64,000 bases of DNA from an uncultured Thermomicrobium sp. (GTDB taxonomy: Bacteria; Chloroflexota; Chloroflexia; Thermomicrobiales; Thermomicrobiaceae). Shown one piece after another: positions 9,018 through 17,414 of this stretch (positions within the stretch are counted from its first letter, which is position 1; every line of letters begins with the position of its first letter). The DNA lies in contig CALIMB010000040.1 of assembly GCA_938028665.1 (NCBI GenBank), positions 1-64,000 of the forward strand, read 5' to 3'. The position numbers were made by a program, and so were the translations under genes. The notes beneath the pieces were generated by a model. That model ran no database searches, was not told the DNA's origin, and saw only the letters and a program-made list of their open reading frames with translations.

Positions 9018-9611
9018 TTACCCTCCGATCAGCGGCATCGGTCCTTTCGGCTTCTCGACCTCCGTGACTGACATGTAGTCCGGATAGAGCATCTCGCCGG
9101 CGCGGATCGGCACGTCAACAATGTTTTCCCGCGGTGGAATTGGACAAGTCCAGCGGTCATTGTAGGCACAGGACGGGTTGTACGCCATGTTGAAATCGAT
9201 CACGAGCTTGCCGTCCGGGGTCTCCTGCGGATCAAGATAGCGTCCGACGGAATAGGTTTCCGTTCCCGCCGTCGCATCACGGAACGGAAGGAAATAGCGA
9301 CCGCGGCCCACCTCACGGTAAACCGTCAACGTCACTGGCTTCCCTTCGATCACCACATGCGCACGACCAGCAACAATGAATTCCTTCGGCTCACCCGTCG
9401 TCGTCCCCAGTACGACTCGCTCCCGGCTTACCCCCTCACGATCAAGCTCAACGACGAAGCGATACTCCGGCTTGACGGGATAGTAACGGAGCCCCTGAAA
9501 CCGCTCCCGCTGCTCAGGAAGCAATGGAGAATTCGGATTGTTCCGGAAAAACTCGTCGCGGCGCTTCCGGTAGTCCTCGACCCGGCGAATGTAGGACTCT
9601 TCTGTGACCAT
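9018..9611 (-). CDS. DUF1684 family protein
   Basis: A 197-residue protein of the DUF1684 family, whose function is not established. The family core is recognisable: RRDEFFRNNPNSPL, then RYYPVKPEYRFVVEL, a central beta-rich part ending FLPFRDATAGTETYSVGRYLD, and the conserved DFNMAYNPSCAYNDRWTCPIPP. The last stretch has two conserved cysteines and an Asn-Pro pair. No signal peptide or membrane segment is seen. It is the first gene of the operon and is preceded by a 240-base leader with a terminator, so its expression is probably set by that leader. Confidence 0.85.
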   Translation of the reverse strand: MVTEESYIRRVEDYRKRRDEFFRNNPNSPLLPEQRERFQGLRYYPVKPEYRFVVELDREGVSRERVVLGTTTGEPKEFIVAGRAHVVIEGKPVTLTVYREVGRGRYFLPFRDATAGTETYSVGRYLDPQETPDGKLVIDFNMAYNPSCAYNDRWTCPIPPRENIVDVPIRAGEMLYPDYMSVTEVEKPKGPMPLIGG

Positions 9612-9676
9612 CGTTCAAGGCTCCTTCTCCTACACGCATCAGCGTCTACCCAGCGGCAAGCATACCCAAGAAAACA

Positions 9677-9704
9677 CCGAGCCGGCCTGATGAGGCCGGC
9701 TCGG
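9677..9704 (-). terminator. Intrinsic terminator inside the leader of the DUF1684 operon
   Basis: Perfect 12-bp stem (CCGAGCCGGCCT with its complement) and 4-base loop, followed on the minus strand by TGTTTTCTT. It lies between the promoter at 9844-9872 and the DUF1684 start at 9611 on the same strand. No minus-strand gene lies upstream for it to end. It is therefore best read as a conditional, attenuating terminator. Confidence 0.8.
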
Positions 9705-9840
9705 TGGTTCGCGTGGGCGCCCCCGTGAGGGAGCCGGCTACCCGACCACCTCCACGGTGACGCCCGGAAGTTCGTGACTACTCATTCCGGGCATCACCCC
9801 CTTTCCCCTACACGGTCTCTCCTCGAGAACCGCACATGGC
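9705..9840 (-). promoter_or_regulatory. Structured leader RNA, candidate riboswitch or attenuator
   Basis: Read on the minus strand after the promoter there is a small hairpin (GGTTCTC/GAGACC, around 9810-9830). Next comes a 14-bp helix with one G-U pair (GGTGA-T-GCCCGGAA against its partner, arms roughly 9785-9798 and 9757-9770) closing a 15-base loop. Then a segment AGCCGGCTC (9731-9739) can pair with GAGCCGGC in the terminator's 5' arm (9695-9702). In addition GGTGGT (9745-9750) can pair with ACCACC (9703-9708), crossing the first pairing. This is the layout of a switch between antiterminator and terminator. I tested it by eye against FMN, TPP, fluoride, glycine, yybP, guanidine and T-box patterns and found no match. 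Confidence 0.55.
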
Positions 9841-9843
9841 CTG

Positions 9844-9872
9844 AGCCTAACACGCCTTGCACTCGACGTCAA
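9844..9872 (-). promoter_or_regulatory. Sigma-70-like promoter of the DUF1684-pepA operon
   Basis: On the minus strand TTGACG (9867-9872), a 17-base spacer and TAGGCT (9844-9849). The same architecture, with the same TTGACG box, occurs upstream of the ribD riboswitch (23505-23533). The predicted start is near 9838, giving a leader of about 225 bases. Confidence 0.7.
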
Positions 9873-10388
9873 TAGAACCTGTCAGAGGGTCAGGAGACAT
9901 GGCACAGAGCGCTACACCGACCACGTACCACTCCCACCTGTTTGACAACCTGTGAGCTCCATGTACGCACCTGCACTGATAACCCTCGTACGACCGACTC
10001 CTGCGCGGGTACAGCACCCATCGGCACCGCTAATCAAGCCGAACACCTGGATGTCCTCAAGCAACCACCAACCGCGTGCCACCCTTGCCACATGCTCTTC
10101 GGCAGGCATCAGCGGAGAACCTTCTATGCGGTTCGTGCATGACGGCAAAGAGGTGATCCGTGACGATCGAATCGAGTGCAGAACTGCTTGGGCCTCACCG
10201 AACAGCTGGCAGCGTGAGCCGTGCACTGTCTGACCCCCCACTTCCAAGCCAAGGATCAATAATCCGCCCCATACCACAAAGTCAGGACAATGGTAATCGG
10301 CAACCAGAACAGGTATCCTTGCCAAAACCGGGAGATCTTCGGTCGGTCTGTGGGGCTGTGCCCCGAAGCGTTGAAAGCGAGGTCGACT
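9873..10388. other. Intergenic stretch without a supported gene
   Basis: About 500 bases between the DUF1684 promoter and the thioredoxin-domain gene. Open frames exist on both strands, for example a minus-strand frame running from 10562 to 9912. None has a recognisable domain, and the long one runs antisense through the start of a certain gene. I see no RNA gene here. The plus-strand promoter of the next gene is expected here but I could not place it with confidence. Confidence 0.5.
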
Positions 10389-12452
10389 ATGCCGAACCGC
10401 CTCGCCCTCGAAAAAAGTCTCTACCTCCGCCAGCATGCAGACAACCCAGTCGACTGGTATCCGTGGGGAGAAGAAGCGTTTCGTGTGGCACGGGAGCAAG
10501 ACAAGCCGATTCTCCTGAGTATCGGCTACTCCTCGTGTCACTGGTGCCATGTTATGGAACACGAGTGCTTTGAGAATCCCGAGATCGCTCAGTTACAGAA
10601 TGAGCTCTTCGTCAATATCAAGGTAGATCGCGAGGAACGACCGGATCTCGACGAGCTGTACATGAACGCGCTGCAGGCCATGACCGGCTCTGGTGGTTGG
10701 CCATTGAATATCTTCTTGACCCCGGACGGCAAGCCGTTCTACGGCGGCACCTACTTCCCCCCGGAGGATCGCGGGCAACTTCCAGCCTGGCCGCGTGTGC
10801 TCGTGGCAGTGGCTCAGGCCTATCACCAGCGCCGGGAAGAAGTCGAACGGGCCGCAGATGAACTCGTCGCGTACTTAGAACAACAAACCAGACCGCCACT
10901 CTCGCCGACAGCACTTCGCGAGCAGTTCCTGGACGAGGCTGCGCGCAACCTCGTCCCGCATTACGATCGCGAGCACGGCGGTTTCGGTACTGCCCCCAAG
11001 TTCCCCTCGCCGATGCAGCTCGAGTTTCTGCTCCGGACCTACCGCCGCGCTGCAGCACCACGCGCATTAGACATGGTTGTACAGACGCTGACCGCTATGG
11101 CTCGCGGGGGGATCTACGACCAAATCGGAGGCGGTTTCCATCGCTATGCTGTCGACGAGGCCTGGCTCGTTCCCCATTTCGAAAAGATGCTGTACGACAA
11201 CGTTCTGCTCGCCCGCATCTACACGCTCGCCTACCTGGCGTCAGGCGAAGTCATCTGTCGGCAAGTTGCTGAAGAAACCTTCGCTTATCTCCTCCGCGAG
11301 ATGCGTGGGCCGCACGGTGGATTCTTCACTGCACAGGATGCGGACACCAGCGAAGGAGAGGGTGCATTCTACCTCTGGACACCGGAAGAGATTGAAGCCG
11401 TCGTCGGTCCGGAGGACGCACGTCTCGTTTGCCGCTATTTCGGCGTCACACCACAGGGGAATTTTGAGGGTCGATCAATCCTGCACATTCCTGCCGATCC
11501 AGCAGTCGTCGCTGCGGAAGTGAATCTCACCCCACCGGCGCTCGCTCAGCGTATCGCCAGGGCCCGTGCTCTGCTCTACGAAGCACGTCGCCAACGTCCC
11601 TGGCCGGCACGCGATGAGAAGGTTCTCGTCTCCTGGAATGGGCTAGCGATCCGCGCCTTTGCCGAAGCAGGCGCGGCACTTGATCGCCCTGACCTGGTGA
11701 CAACTGCCCAGCAAGCTGCACAATTTATCCAAGAATCTCTCTGGGACGGTCGCACCCTCTTCCACGTGTGGGAGGACGGGACGTCACGGTTCTCTGGTTT
11801 TCTCGATGATTACGCGAATCTCGTCAACGGGCTGCTCTCGCTCTACGAGGCCACCTTCAACCCAGGATGGGTCAGCTGGGCTCGCCAGCTCAGTGACTTA
11901 ATGCTCGAACGCTTCCTGGATCCGGAGGAGGGTGATTTCTTCGACACGCCCGTTGACGGAGAGGAGCTTATCGTCCGGCCAAAGACCTTTGTCGATCAGA
12001 GCACACCGAGCGGCAATGGAAGCGCCGCTGAAGCACTTCTCCGGCTCGGGACCTTGCTTGGCGAGCGACGTTATCTCGACCAGGCAGTCACGCTTCTCGA
12101 GCGCTATGCCCCACTCGCCGTCGAACACCCAATCGCCTGTGGCCAACTGTTGCTGGCCATGGACTTTGCATTAGGCAATCCAGTGGAGATCGCTCTCCTT
12201 GGGGATCCCACACTACCCGAGACACGAGCCTTGTTGCGTGTCATCTACGCCAATTACCTACCCAACCGGGTACTTGCCCTTCGTCGCCCTGAAGACGAAG
12301 AGGCAGCTCGGAGTATCCCACTCCTGGCCCAGCGGACATTGGTCGAGGGTCGTCCCACCGCCTATGTTTGCCGGCAATTTGTTTGTCAGCGACCAGTAAC
12401 AACGCCACAGGAACTGGCCGATCAGCTCGGTGTCAAAACACCGAACGAGTGA
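10389..12452 (+). CDS. Thioredoxin-domain protein of the DUF255/YyaL (spermatogenesis-associated protein 20) family
   Basis: A 687-residue soluble protein. The N-terminal thioredoxin-like domain carries the family-typical motif [16 protein letters not shown], a CxxC-containing site, followed by [14 protein letters not shown] and [13 protein letters not shown]. The remaining 500 residues form the alpha/alpha-barrel part resembling glycosidase folds ([28 protein letters not shown]). The biochemical role of this widespread family is unknown. The ATG at 10389 is chosen because [22 protein letters not shown] is the family start and GCGAGG sits six bases upstream; the frame is open to 10290. Its end overlaps the convergent amidase gene by 31 bases. 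Confidence 0.92.
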   Translation: MPNRLALEKSLYLRQHADNPVDWYPWGEEAFRVAREQDKPILLSIGYSSCHWCHVMEHECFENPEIAQLQNELFVNIKVDREERPDLDELYMNALQAMTGSGGWPLNIFLTPDGKPFYGGTYFPPEDRGQLPAWPRVLVAVAQAYHQRREEVERAADELVAYLEQQTRPPLSPTALREQFLDEAARNLVPHYDREHGGFGTAPKFPSPMQLEFLLRTYRRAAAPRALDMVVQTLTAMARGGIYDQIGGGFHRYAVDEAWLVPHFEKMLYDNVLLARIYTLAYLASGEVICRQVAEETFAYLLREMRGPHGGFFTAQDADTSEGEGAFYLWTPEEIEAVVGPEDARLVCRYFGVTPQGNFEGRSILHIPADPAVVAAEVNLTPPALAQRIARARALLYEARRQRPWPARDEKVLVSWNGLAIRAFAEAGAALDRPDLVTTAQQAAQFIQESLWDGRTLFHVWEDGTSRFSGFLDDYANLVNGLLSLYEATFNPGWVSWARQLSDLMLERFLDPEEGDFFDTPVDGEELIVRPKTFVDQSTPSGNGSAAEALLRLGTLLGERRYLDQAVTLLERYAPLAVEHPIACGQLLLAMDFALGNPVEIALLGDPTLPETRALLRVIYANYLPNRVLALRRPEDEEAARSIPLLAQRTLVEGRPTAYVCRQFVCQRPVTTPQELADQLGVKTPNE

Positions 12453-13330
12453 TCGAGAGGCTGTAACGGTAGCTCCGCAAGGACGACCGGTCCCGCCGGG
12501 CCACCGAAGCGATAAGAAAGACAAGCGCAGGCATAGGCGTAAGCTTCCCGCTGGGAAAGAGCAAACTCTGTTCGCAGTACGTCTATTGCCTGCTGCAGCG
12601 CACGCTGCTGTGCAGCCTCCACTGACGGCCCAACGCTCACCAGGAGTAGGGTATTCTCAGTGCGAATGCGCGGGGCCTGGCAACGCACCTGAGAGTCGAC
12701 GCTCGCGCGCACGACAACTCGCGCCGCAGCCTCGATGCCGACATGTGCTGGTTCGCCGGCGCCGATGGCCGCATGGACATCCCCGATGTAGAGGTACGCC
12801 TCTGGTCGCTGCACTGGGAGCCAGATTGTACTGCCAGGACCAAGCTCGACAAGGTCAAGATTTCCACCCCATGGCCAGACTGGCCGGAAAGTTGAACTCC
12901 CTCCCCGCGCCGGGGCTAATCCGATACAGCCGATGCTCGGCTGCACCGGTAGGCGCAAGTGCTCTGAAATTTCCAGCATCCCATTCTGGATGGTAACCTC
13001 TTCGCACCGAGACTCTTCCAGGAGATGTCGCAGTGGCCCGAATGTGTGCAGGGAGACGAGCCAGGCACGCTCAATGACAATGTCCAGGATATCAACGCGG
13101 AGCGCCTCACCCGGTCGCGCACCGATGACCGCGAGGGGCCCGGTCACCTGGTTGAAGCGTTCCAAGGATATCGCCTCTGGCGCAACCCCCTGAGCCAGGA
13201 GCTCGTACGGTTCATCACTCGTCTCGAACTCAACAATCATTCCGGACGGAACACGTGCTGCAGCAGGAGCATGGGCCTCCAGTGCGGCTCGCCGATACTG
13301 GCGTGAGATGACTAGGCGATCAATTGTCAT
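12422..13330 (-). CDS. Acetamidase/formamidase family protein
   Basis: A 302-residue member of the FmdA/AmdA family, which hydrolyses formamide or acetamide to ammonia and the acid. Recognisable parts are [21 protein letters not shown], a segment with [11 protein letters not shown], and [14 protein letters not shown], which in the family contributes metal and substrate contacts. Transport genes for amides are not adjacent, so the natural substrate remains open. The start at 13330 has a good ribosome site (AAAGGGGATTGCC). It is divergent from selB (13411) with 80 bases between them. Confidence 0.88.
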   Translation of the reverse strand: MTIDRLVISRQYRRAALEAHAPAAARVPSGMIVEFETSDEPYELLAQGVAPEAISLERFNQVTGPLAVIGARPGEALRVDILDIVIERAWLVSLHTFGPLRHLLEESRCEEVTIQNGMLEISEHLRLPVQPSIGCIGLAPARGGSSTFRPVWPWGGNLDLVELGPGSTIWLPVQRPEAYLYIGDVHAAIGAGEPAHVGIEAAARVVVRASVDSQVRCQAPRIRTENTLLLVSVGPSVEAAQQRALQQAIDVLRTEFALSQREAYAYACACLSYRFGGPAGPVVLAELPLQPLDHSFGVLTPS

Positions 13331-13410
13331 GGCAATCCCCTTTCCAGCAATCCAGGTTTTCCTGCGAGAGGCTACACTTCACAGTGTGAACGAGGGGGCC
13401 AAGCTGAATT

Positions 13411-15306
13411 ATGACGCGGCAGACTTTCGTTATCGGGACCGCAGGACACGTCGACCACGGTAAATCGACCCTAGTTAAGGCACTGACCGGGATCGATCCT
13501 GATCGCCTTCGCGAGGAAAAAGAGCGTGAGATGACCATCGACCTCGGGTTCGCCTGGATGACACTTCCAAGCGGTCGACGCTTGAGCATCGTTGATGTCC
13601 CCGGGCACGAGCGATTCATTAAGAACATGCTCGCTGGCGTAGGTGGCTTTGACGCTGCATTGTTCGTCGTAGCCGCCGACGAGGGGCCAATGCCGCAAAC
13701 ACGCGAGCACCTGGCCATCATTGACCTCTTGGAGATCCGGCACGGAGTCGTTGCGCTTACCAAGCGAGATCTCGTTGATGACGACTGGCTCGAGCTTGTT
13801 CAGGCTGAGGTCGAGGAACTCTTGCGGGGTACTACCCTGGAAGGAGTGCCGATCGTCCCTGTTGCAGCCGTCAGCGGACACGGACTCGCTGAGCTTGTCG
13901 ACGCCATCGACCGCGTCCTAGACCACGTGCCTCCACATGCCAGTGGTGGACGACCTCGTCTGGCGATCGACCGGGTCTTCACTATGTCCGGTTTCGGCAC
14001 AATCGTCACCGGTACATTGCGAGATGGCGAACTTGAAGTAGGTCAAGAGATTGAAATTCTCCCGCGTGGCCTCCGCGCCCGAGTGCGCGGCCTACAGAGC
14101 CATCGGAGACGAGTCGAGCGGGCGTTACCAGGGTCCCGGACAGCCGTGAACCTGAGCGGAGTCGAGGTCGATGAAATTGAGCGTGGTGACGTCCTTACCG
14201 TTCCTGGATGGCTCAAACCAACACTGTTGCTTGACGCGCGGCTTCGCATGGTACGGGATGCTCCAGCTCCGCTGGAGCAAAACGATGAGGTCGATTTCTT
14301 TGTGGGCACAAGCGAGACGCTCGCCCGCGTGACACTGCTCGACGCCGAACGCCTTGAACCTGGTCAGAGCGGCTGGGTGCAGCTGCGTCTTCAGGAACCG
14401 ATTGTTGCGCTCCGCGGTGACCGGTTCATTATTCGCAGGCCTTCCCCGAGTTCGACGCTCGGTGGTGGAATCATCGTGGACACGGCACCGCGCCGACACC
14501 GTCGTTTCCGTCCAGAGGTTATTCAGGCGTTGGAGGCGCTCGCTTCCGGTGACCCGGAAACGATCCTGCTGCAAGCACTCGAAGGCGACCATATCCTGGA
14601 GTGGCGCGAACTTTTGCAGCGGGCAGGTCTCGACGAGTCGACCGCGAGAGAGGTTATCCAACGCGTCATTGCGGCAGGGCATGTGCTCGTTCTTGACGGT
14701 GGTGACGGGCCACTCAGTCCGACAACACCCCTGGTCCGTCGTGAGGGAGCAGAGCGACTGAGTGCCCGACTCTTGGAATTACTCGAGGACTACCACGCAC
14801 GTTTTCCGCTGCGACGTGGGCTACCCCGCGAGATGGCTCGCAGTCGCCTGAGCCTCACCCAGCGTGCCTTTGATCGTCTTATTCATCGCCTCGCCAACAC
14901 CGGCCAACTCGTAGAAGAAGACGAAATCTTGCGCCTTCCCAAACACCGCATCCGACTCGATGCAGAGCAAGAGAGCCGTGCGCGCGCCTACGAAGCAGCG
15001 CTCCGACGCGAACCATTCACGCCACCAGCGCCAGCTGACTATGGACTGGACAGTGAGCTTGTGCAGGCCCTCGCTGACCTCGGTCGGGTCGTGCGTATCA
15101 CCGAGGATGTTGTCTTCGCACCGGAAGCCTGGGAAACCATCCAGCAGCGTGTTCTTGCGCTCATCGATGCACATGGGAGTGTCACTCTGGCTCAGGTACG
15201 AGACGAACTCAGCACCAGCCGAAAGTACGCCCAAGCCATCCTTGAGTACCTCGATCAGCGTCGTATCACGCGGCGGGTTGGCGATGCACGAGTTCGGTAC
15301 GCCTGA
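13411..15306 (+). CDS. selB: Selenocysteine-specific translation elongation factor
   Basis: Delivers Sec-tRNA(Sec) to UGA codons marked by a SECIS hairpin. The protein has 631 residues, the normal bacterial SelB length. The GTPase domain shows G1 (GHVDHGKS, residues 11-18), G2/Thr region (EREMTIDLGFAW), G3 (DVPGHE), G4 (TKRD) and a G5-like VAAVSG. Beta-barrel domains II and III follow (IDRVFTMSGFGTIVTGTL is characteristic of SelB rather than EF-Tu). From about residue 370 come the winged-helix repeats that bind SECIS RNA, ending QVRDELSTSRKYAQAILEYLD. No selA, selD or tRNA(Sec) was found in the window. A probable client gene lies at 25118-25816. Confidence 0.96.
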   Translation: MTRQTFVIGTAGHVDHGKSTLVKALTGIDPDRLREEKEREMTIDLGFAWMTLPSGRRLSIVDVPGHERFIKNMLAGVGGFDAALFVVAADEGPMPQTREHLAIIDLLEIRHGVVALTKRDLVDDDWLELVQAEVEELLRGTTLEGVPIVPVAAVSGHGLAELVDAIDRVLDHVPPHASGGRPRLAIDRVFTMSGFGTIVTGTLRDGELEVGQEIEILPRGLRARVRGLQSHRRRVERALPGSRTAVNLSGVEVDEIERGDVLTVPGWLKPTLLLDARLRMVRDAPAPLEQNDEVDFFVGTSETLARVTLLDAERLEPGQSGWVQLRLQEPIVALRGDRFIIRRPSPSSTLGGGIIVDTAPRRHRRFRPEVIQALEALASGDPETILLQALEGDHILEWRELLQRAGLDESTAREVIQRVIAAGHVLVLDGGDGPLSPTTPLVRREGAERLSARLLELLEDYHARFPLRRGLPREMARSRLSLTQRAFDRLIHRLANTGQLVEEDEILRLPKHRIRLDAEQESRARAYEAALRREPFTPPAPADYGLDSELVQALADLGRVVRITEDVVFAPEAWETIQQRVLALIDAHGSVTLAQVRDELSTSRKYAQAILEYLDQRRITRRVGDARVRYA

Positions 15307-15307
15307 C

Positions 15308-16138
15308 ATGATCCAGCATCCGATCTTTCTCGCACCCCACTTCGATGACGTGGCACTCTCTTGTGGCGGAACAGTCTGTCTCTTTGCCCAACTTGGTCTC
15401 CAGCCACTTGTTGTAACGCTTTTCGGTGGTGAGCCACACGAGCCGCTCAGTGCCTTTGCGCTCCAACAACATCGCTGGCGAGGGTTGGACGATACCACCG
15501 TGATCCAGCTGCGCCGTTCCGAGGAACTTGCCGCAGCGAAAGTACTCGGCGCTCAATGCCTCTGGTTCGACCTCCCCGACGCCATCTACCGCGATGCGCG
15601 CTACACCTCGGATGCCGAACTTTTCGGCTCCATCCACCCGGACGATCTTCCGCTGGTCGAGACCCTCCGTGCCATGGTCGAAGACATCAGCGCACCACAG
15701 AGTGGACAACCAACACTCTTTGTACCCCTGGCAGTGGGAGGACATGTCGACCATCAAATCGCTCGCGCAGTCGGGTCAGCATTTGTTGCCCAAGGCTACA
15801 CGGTGTGGGCCTACGAAGATCTCCCCTACGCCGCTAGCCCAAATGGCCGAGAGCACTGCCGGGAGTTGGTTACCCAATATACGTCCACCTCTCCTTGGCT
15901 CGTCTTCCTTACAGAGGAACTGTTCCTCTCACGACTCAAGGCAATTCGCTGCTATCAGAGTCAGGTTGCTTTTATTTTCCGTGAGGTGGGCGATATGGAA
16001 GAAACCCTACGAACTTACGCTCTTACTGTCGGTCAGGGACGCCTCGCTGAACGCTTTTGGAAGCTCCGTGGACCGGCAAGCACTGCGTTCCATAGCGATT
16101 CAGAGGTCAGGCAGAACGAAGGCAAGAGAGAAGAATAA
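15308..16138 (+). CDS. PIG-L/LmbE family deacetylase
   Basis: A 276-residue zinc hydrolase of the family that deacetylates N-acetylglucosaminyl groups. The first zinc motif is FLAPHFDDVALSCGG, and the second histidine segment is GGHVDHQIA. The frame is open upstream of selB's end. An ATG at 15308, one base after the selB stop, gives the usual short N-terminus. An ATG at 15284 overlapping selB by 23 bases is the alternative. It is probably cotranscribed with selB, but no functional link to selenium is known. A second, divergent PIG-L protein is at 54368-55102. Confidence 0.87.
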   Translation: MIQHPIFLAPHFDDVALSCGGTVCLFAQLGLQPLVVTLFGGEPHEPLSAFALQQHRWRGLDDTTVIQLRRSEELAAAKVLGAQCLWFDLPDAIYRDARYTSDAELFGSIHPDDLPLVETLRAMVEDISAPQSGQPTLFVPLAVGGHVDHQIARAVGSAFVAQGYTVWAYEDLPYAASPNGREHCRELVTQYTSTSPWLVFLTEELFLSRLKAIRCYQSQVAFIFREVGDMEETLRTYALTVGQGRLAERFWKLRGPASTAFHSDSEVRQNEGKREE

Positions 16139-17414
16139 GAGGCAGAAAACGAGCCAGAAGGGTCCTGCCGCAAGCAGCCTGTGAGCGGTTCCTCTCTTCG
16201 CTTGGTTGAAAGACTGGTGCAACCCACGTACTACCGCAACCAGCGTGAGAGCGGTTCCCCTGCTGAACAGGGATGAAGACTCCCCGACTCTCACAGCCTA
16301 CCTACCAGCCCACCAGCAGCGGTAAGCCAGACGTTGCAGCACCGGAACGTAAACCTTTTGACCGTCGCTCAAAGCGACGCGGGCACGATGCACCTCCACC
16401 AGTCCGAGTGCCATGCATCGGAGCAGTATGCACAGTATGTCAGCAGCGCATTGCCGAAAGCAGCAACTCACTAGATTGGTGCTAGACCAGCGGCCAGAAG
16501 CCATGGCTCCGACAACGCCTTTGCGAGAACGATCTTCAGGACGAGACCGAAGCGCATTGCAACCTGTGGCGCAATGAGTGCATCAGCCGCTGGCGCCACA
16601 ATACCCACTGTCTGTACCACCGCGACCTCACAGCTTCCCACGCCGTGTTGGGGACAAAACAGACCCTCAAGAAGGGAAGAACGAGGCCACCCCTGCCACC
16701 AGCAGTATCTCAGTGAAGATGAGTCAGCCAACCCATGAATGATCGCGGTACTCTCGGACACCAAGCCGAAAATGCCCAGCCACACTCACCGCGAGCGTCA
16801 GACGAGGCACGAACCAGAATGCGGTCATCGCTCGTGAATAACCGGTCAAGAGCGTCAGGCGATAGGCCAGAGCAGCATCCTCCTGCCCAGCGACCAGCAC
16901 CTTTTGGGAGCAACCCCCCATGCGTCGCCGCTACCACGCACGAGAATGCCGAGCGCAGCTGTGTCGTGCGACAGGAGTGTCCATTCCTGCTCCCTGGAAA
17001 CCGCAGCGAGCAGGGGTACTCCGGCGATGCCCAGCTAGGACACCCTAACCGCCGCGGGCAGTGCGCCAAGGGAGGAGACTCTCCCAAGTCAGGAGATACT
17101 CAACTGCCACACCACGTGCTGTCATTGTCACGTCAAGTAAGGAGGCAAGGCACGGCTCGCACCGGTTGCAGATGATTCCCGCTAGGAAGCACCCCAACGC
17201 ACTGGAGAACATCCCCACCGTGCTCGAGGTTCTACCAAAGCATTGACCTCATCTGCGAGTCAGCAGAAAAGCCGTAAAGAGGATCATAAAAACATTTTAG
17301 GCAATAGCAAGCGTAGCAAAGAAGATCCGTGCACGTCACGCCACAACAAGAACATTTCCAAAGTTCTAGCAATACCCACTTATAGATATTGCAATCCGCG
17401 TTGAGTAATGCAAT
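16139..17414. other. 1.3-kb region of degenerate DNA without an intact gene
   Basis: No frame in this stretch has a recognisable intact domain. On the minus strand between about 17087 and 16298 the three frames alternate between hydrophobic, protein-like pieces broken by stops (for example RFGLVLKIVLAKALSEPWLL and VEVHRARVALSDGQKVYV). The second piece faintly recalls UbiB/ABC1 kinases (xVHRARL-DG-xVxVxVQR). This looks like decayed coding sequence. Two imperfect direct repeats of about 34 bases with 66-base spacing occur near 16164-16197 and 16230-16263. No tRNA was seen. Confidence 0.35.

Noticed and set aside
9611-9872. Leader of the DUF1684 operon as a T-box, fluoride, TPP or yybP riboswitch
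   Set aside because: A GGTGG segment recalls the T-box, but the rest of the T-box consensus is absent. The fluoride, TPP and yybP core motifs are not found either.
9912-10562. 216-codon minus-strand frame
   Set aside because: It runs antisense through the start of the thioredoxin-domain gene, has no recognisable domain and no start signal.
16160-16270. CRISPR array
   Set aside because: Only two imperfect copies (about 23 of 27 matching bases in the best part), no third copy at the expected place, and no cas genes.
16735-17175. 146-codon plus-strand frame
   Set aside because: Composition rich in Arg, Ser and Pro without hydrophobic core; it lies opposite better protein-like fragments.
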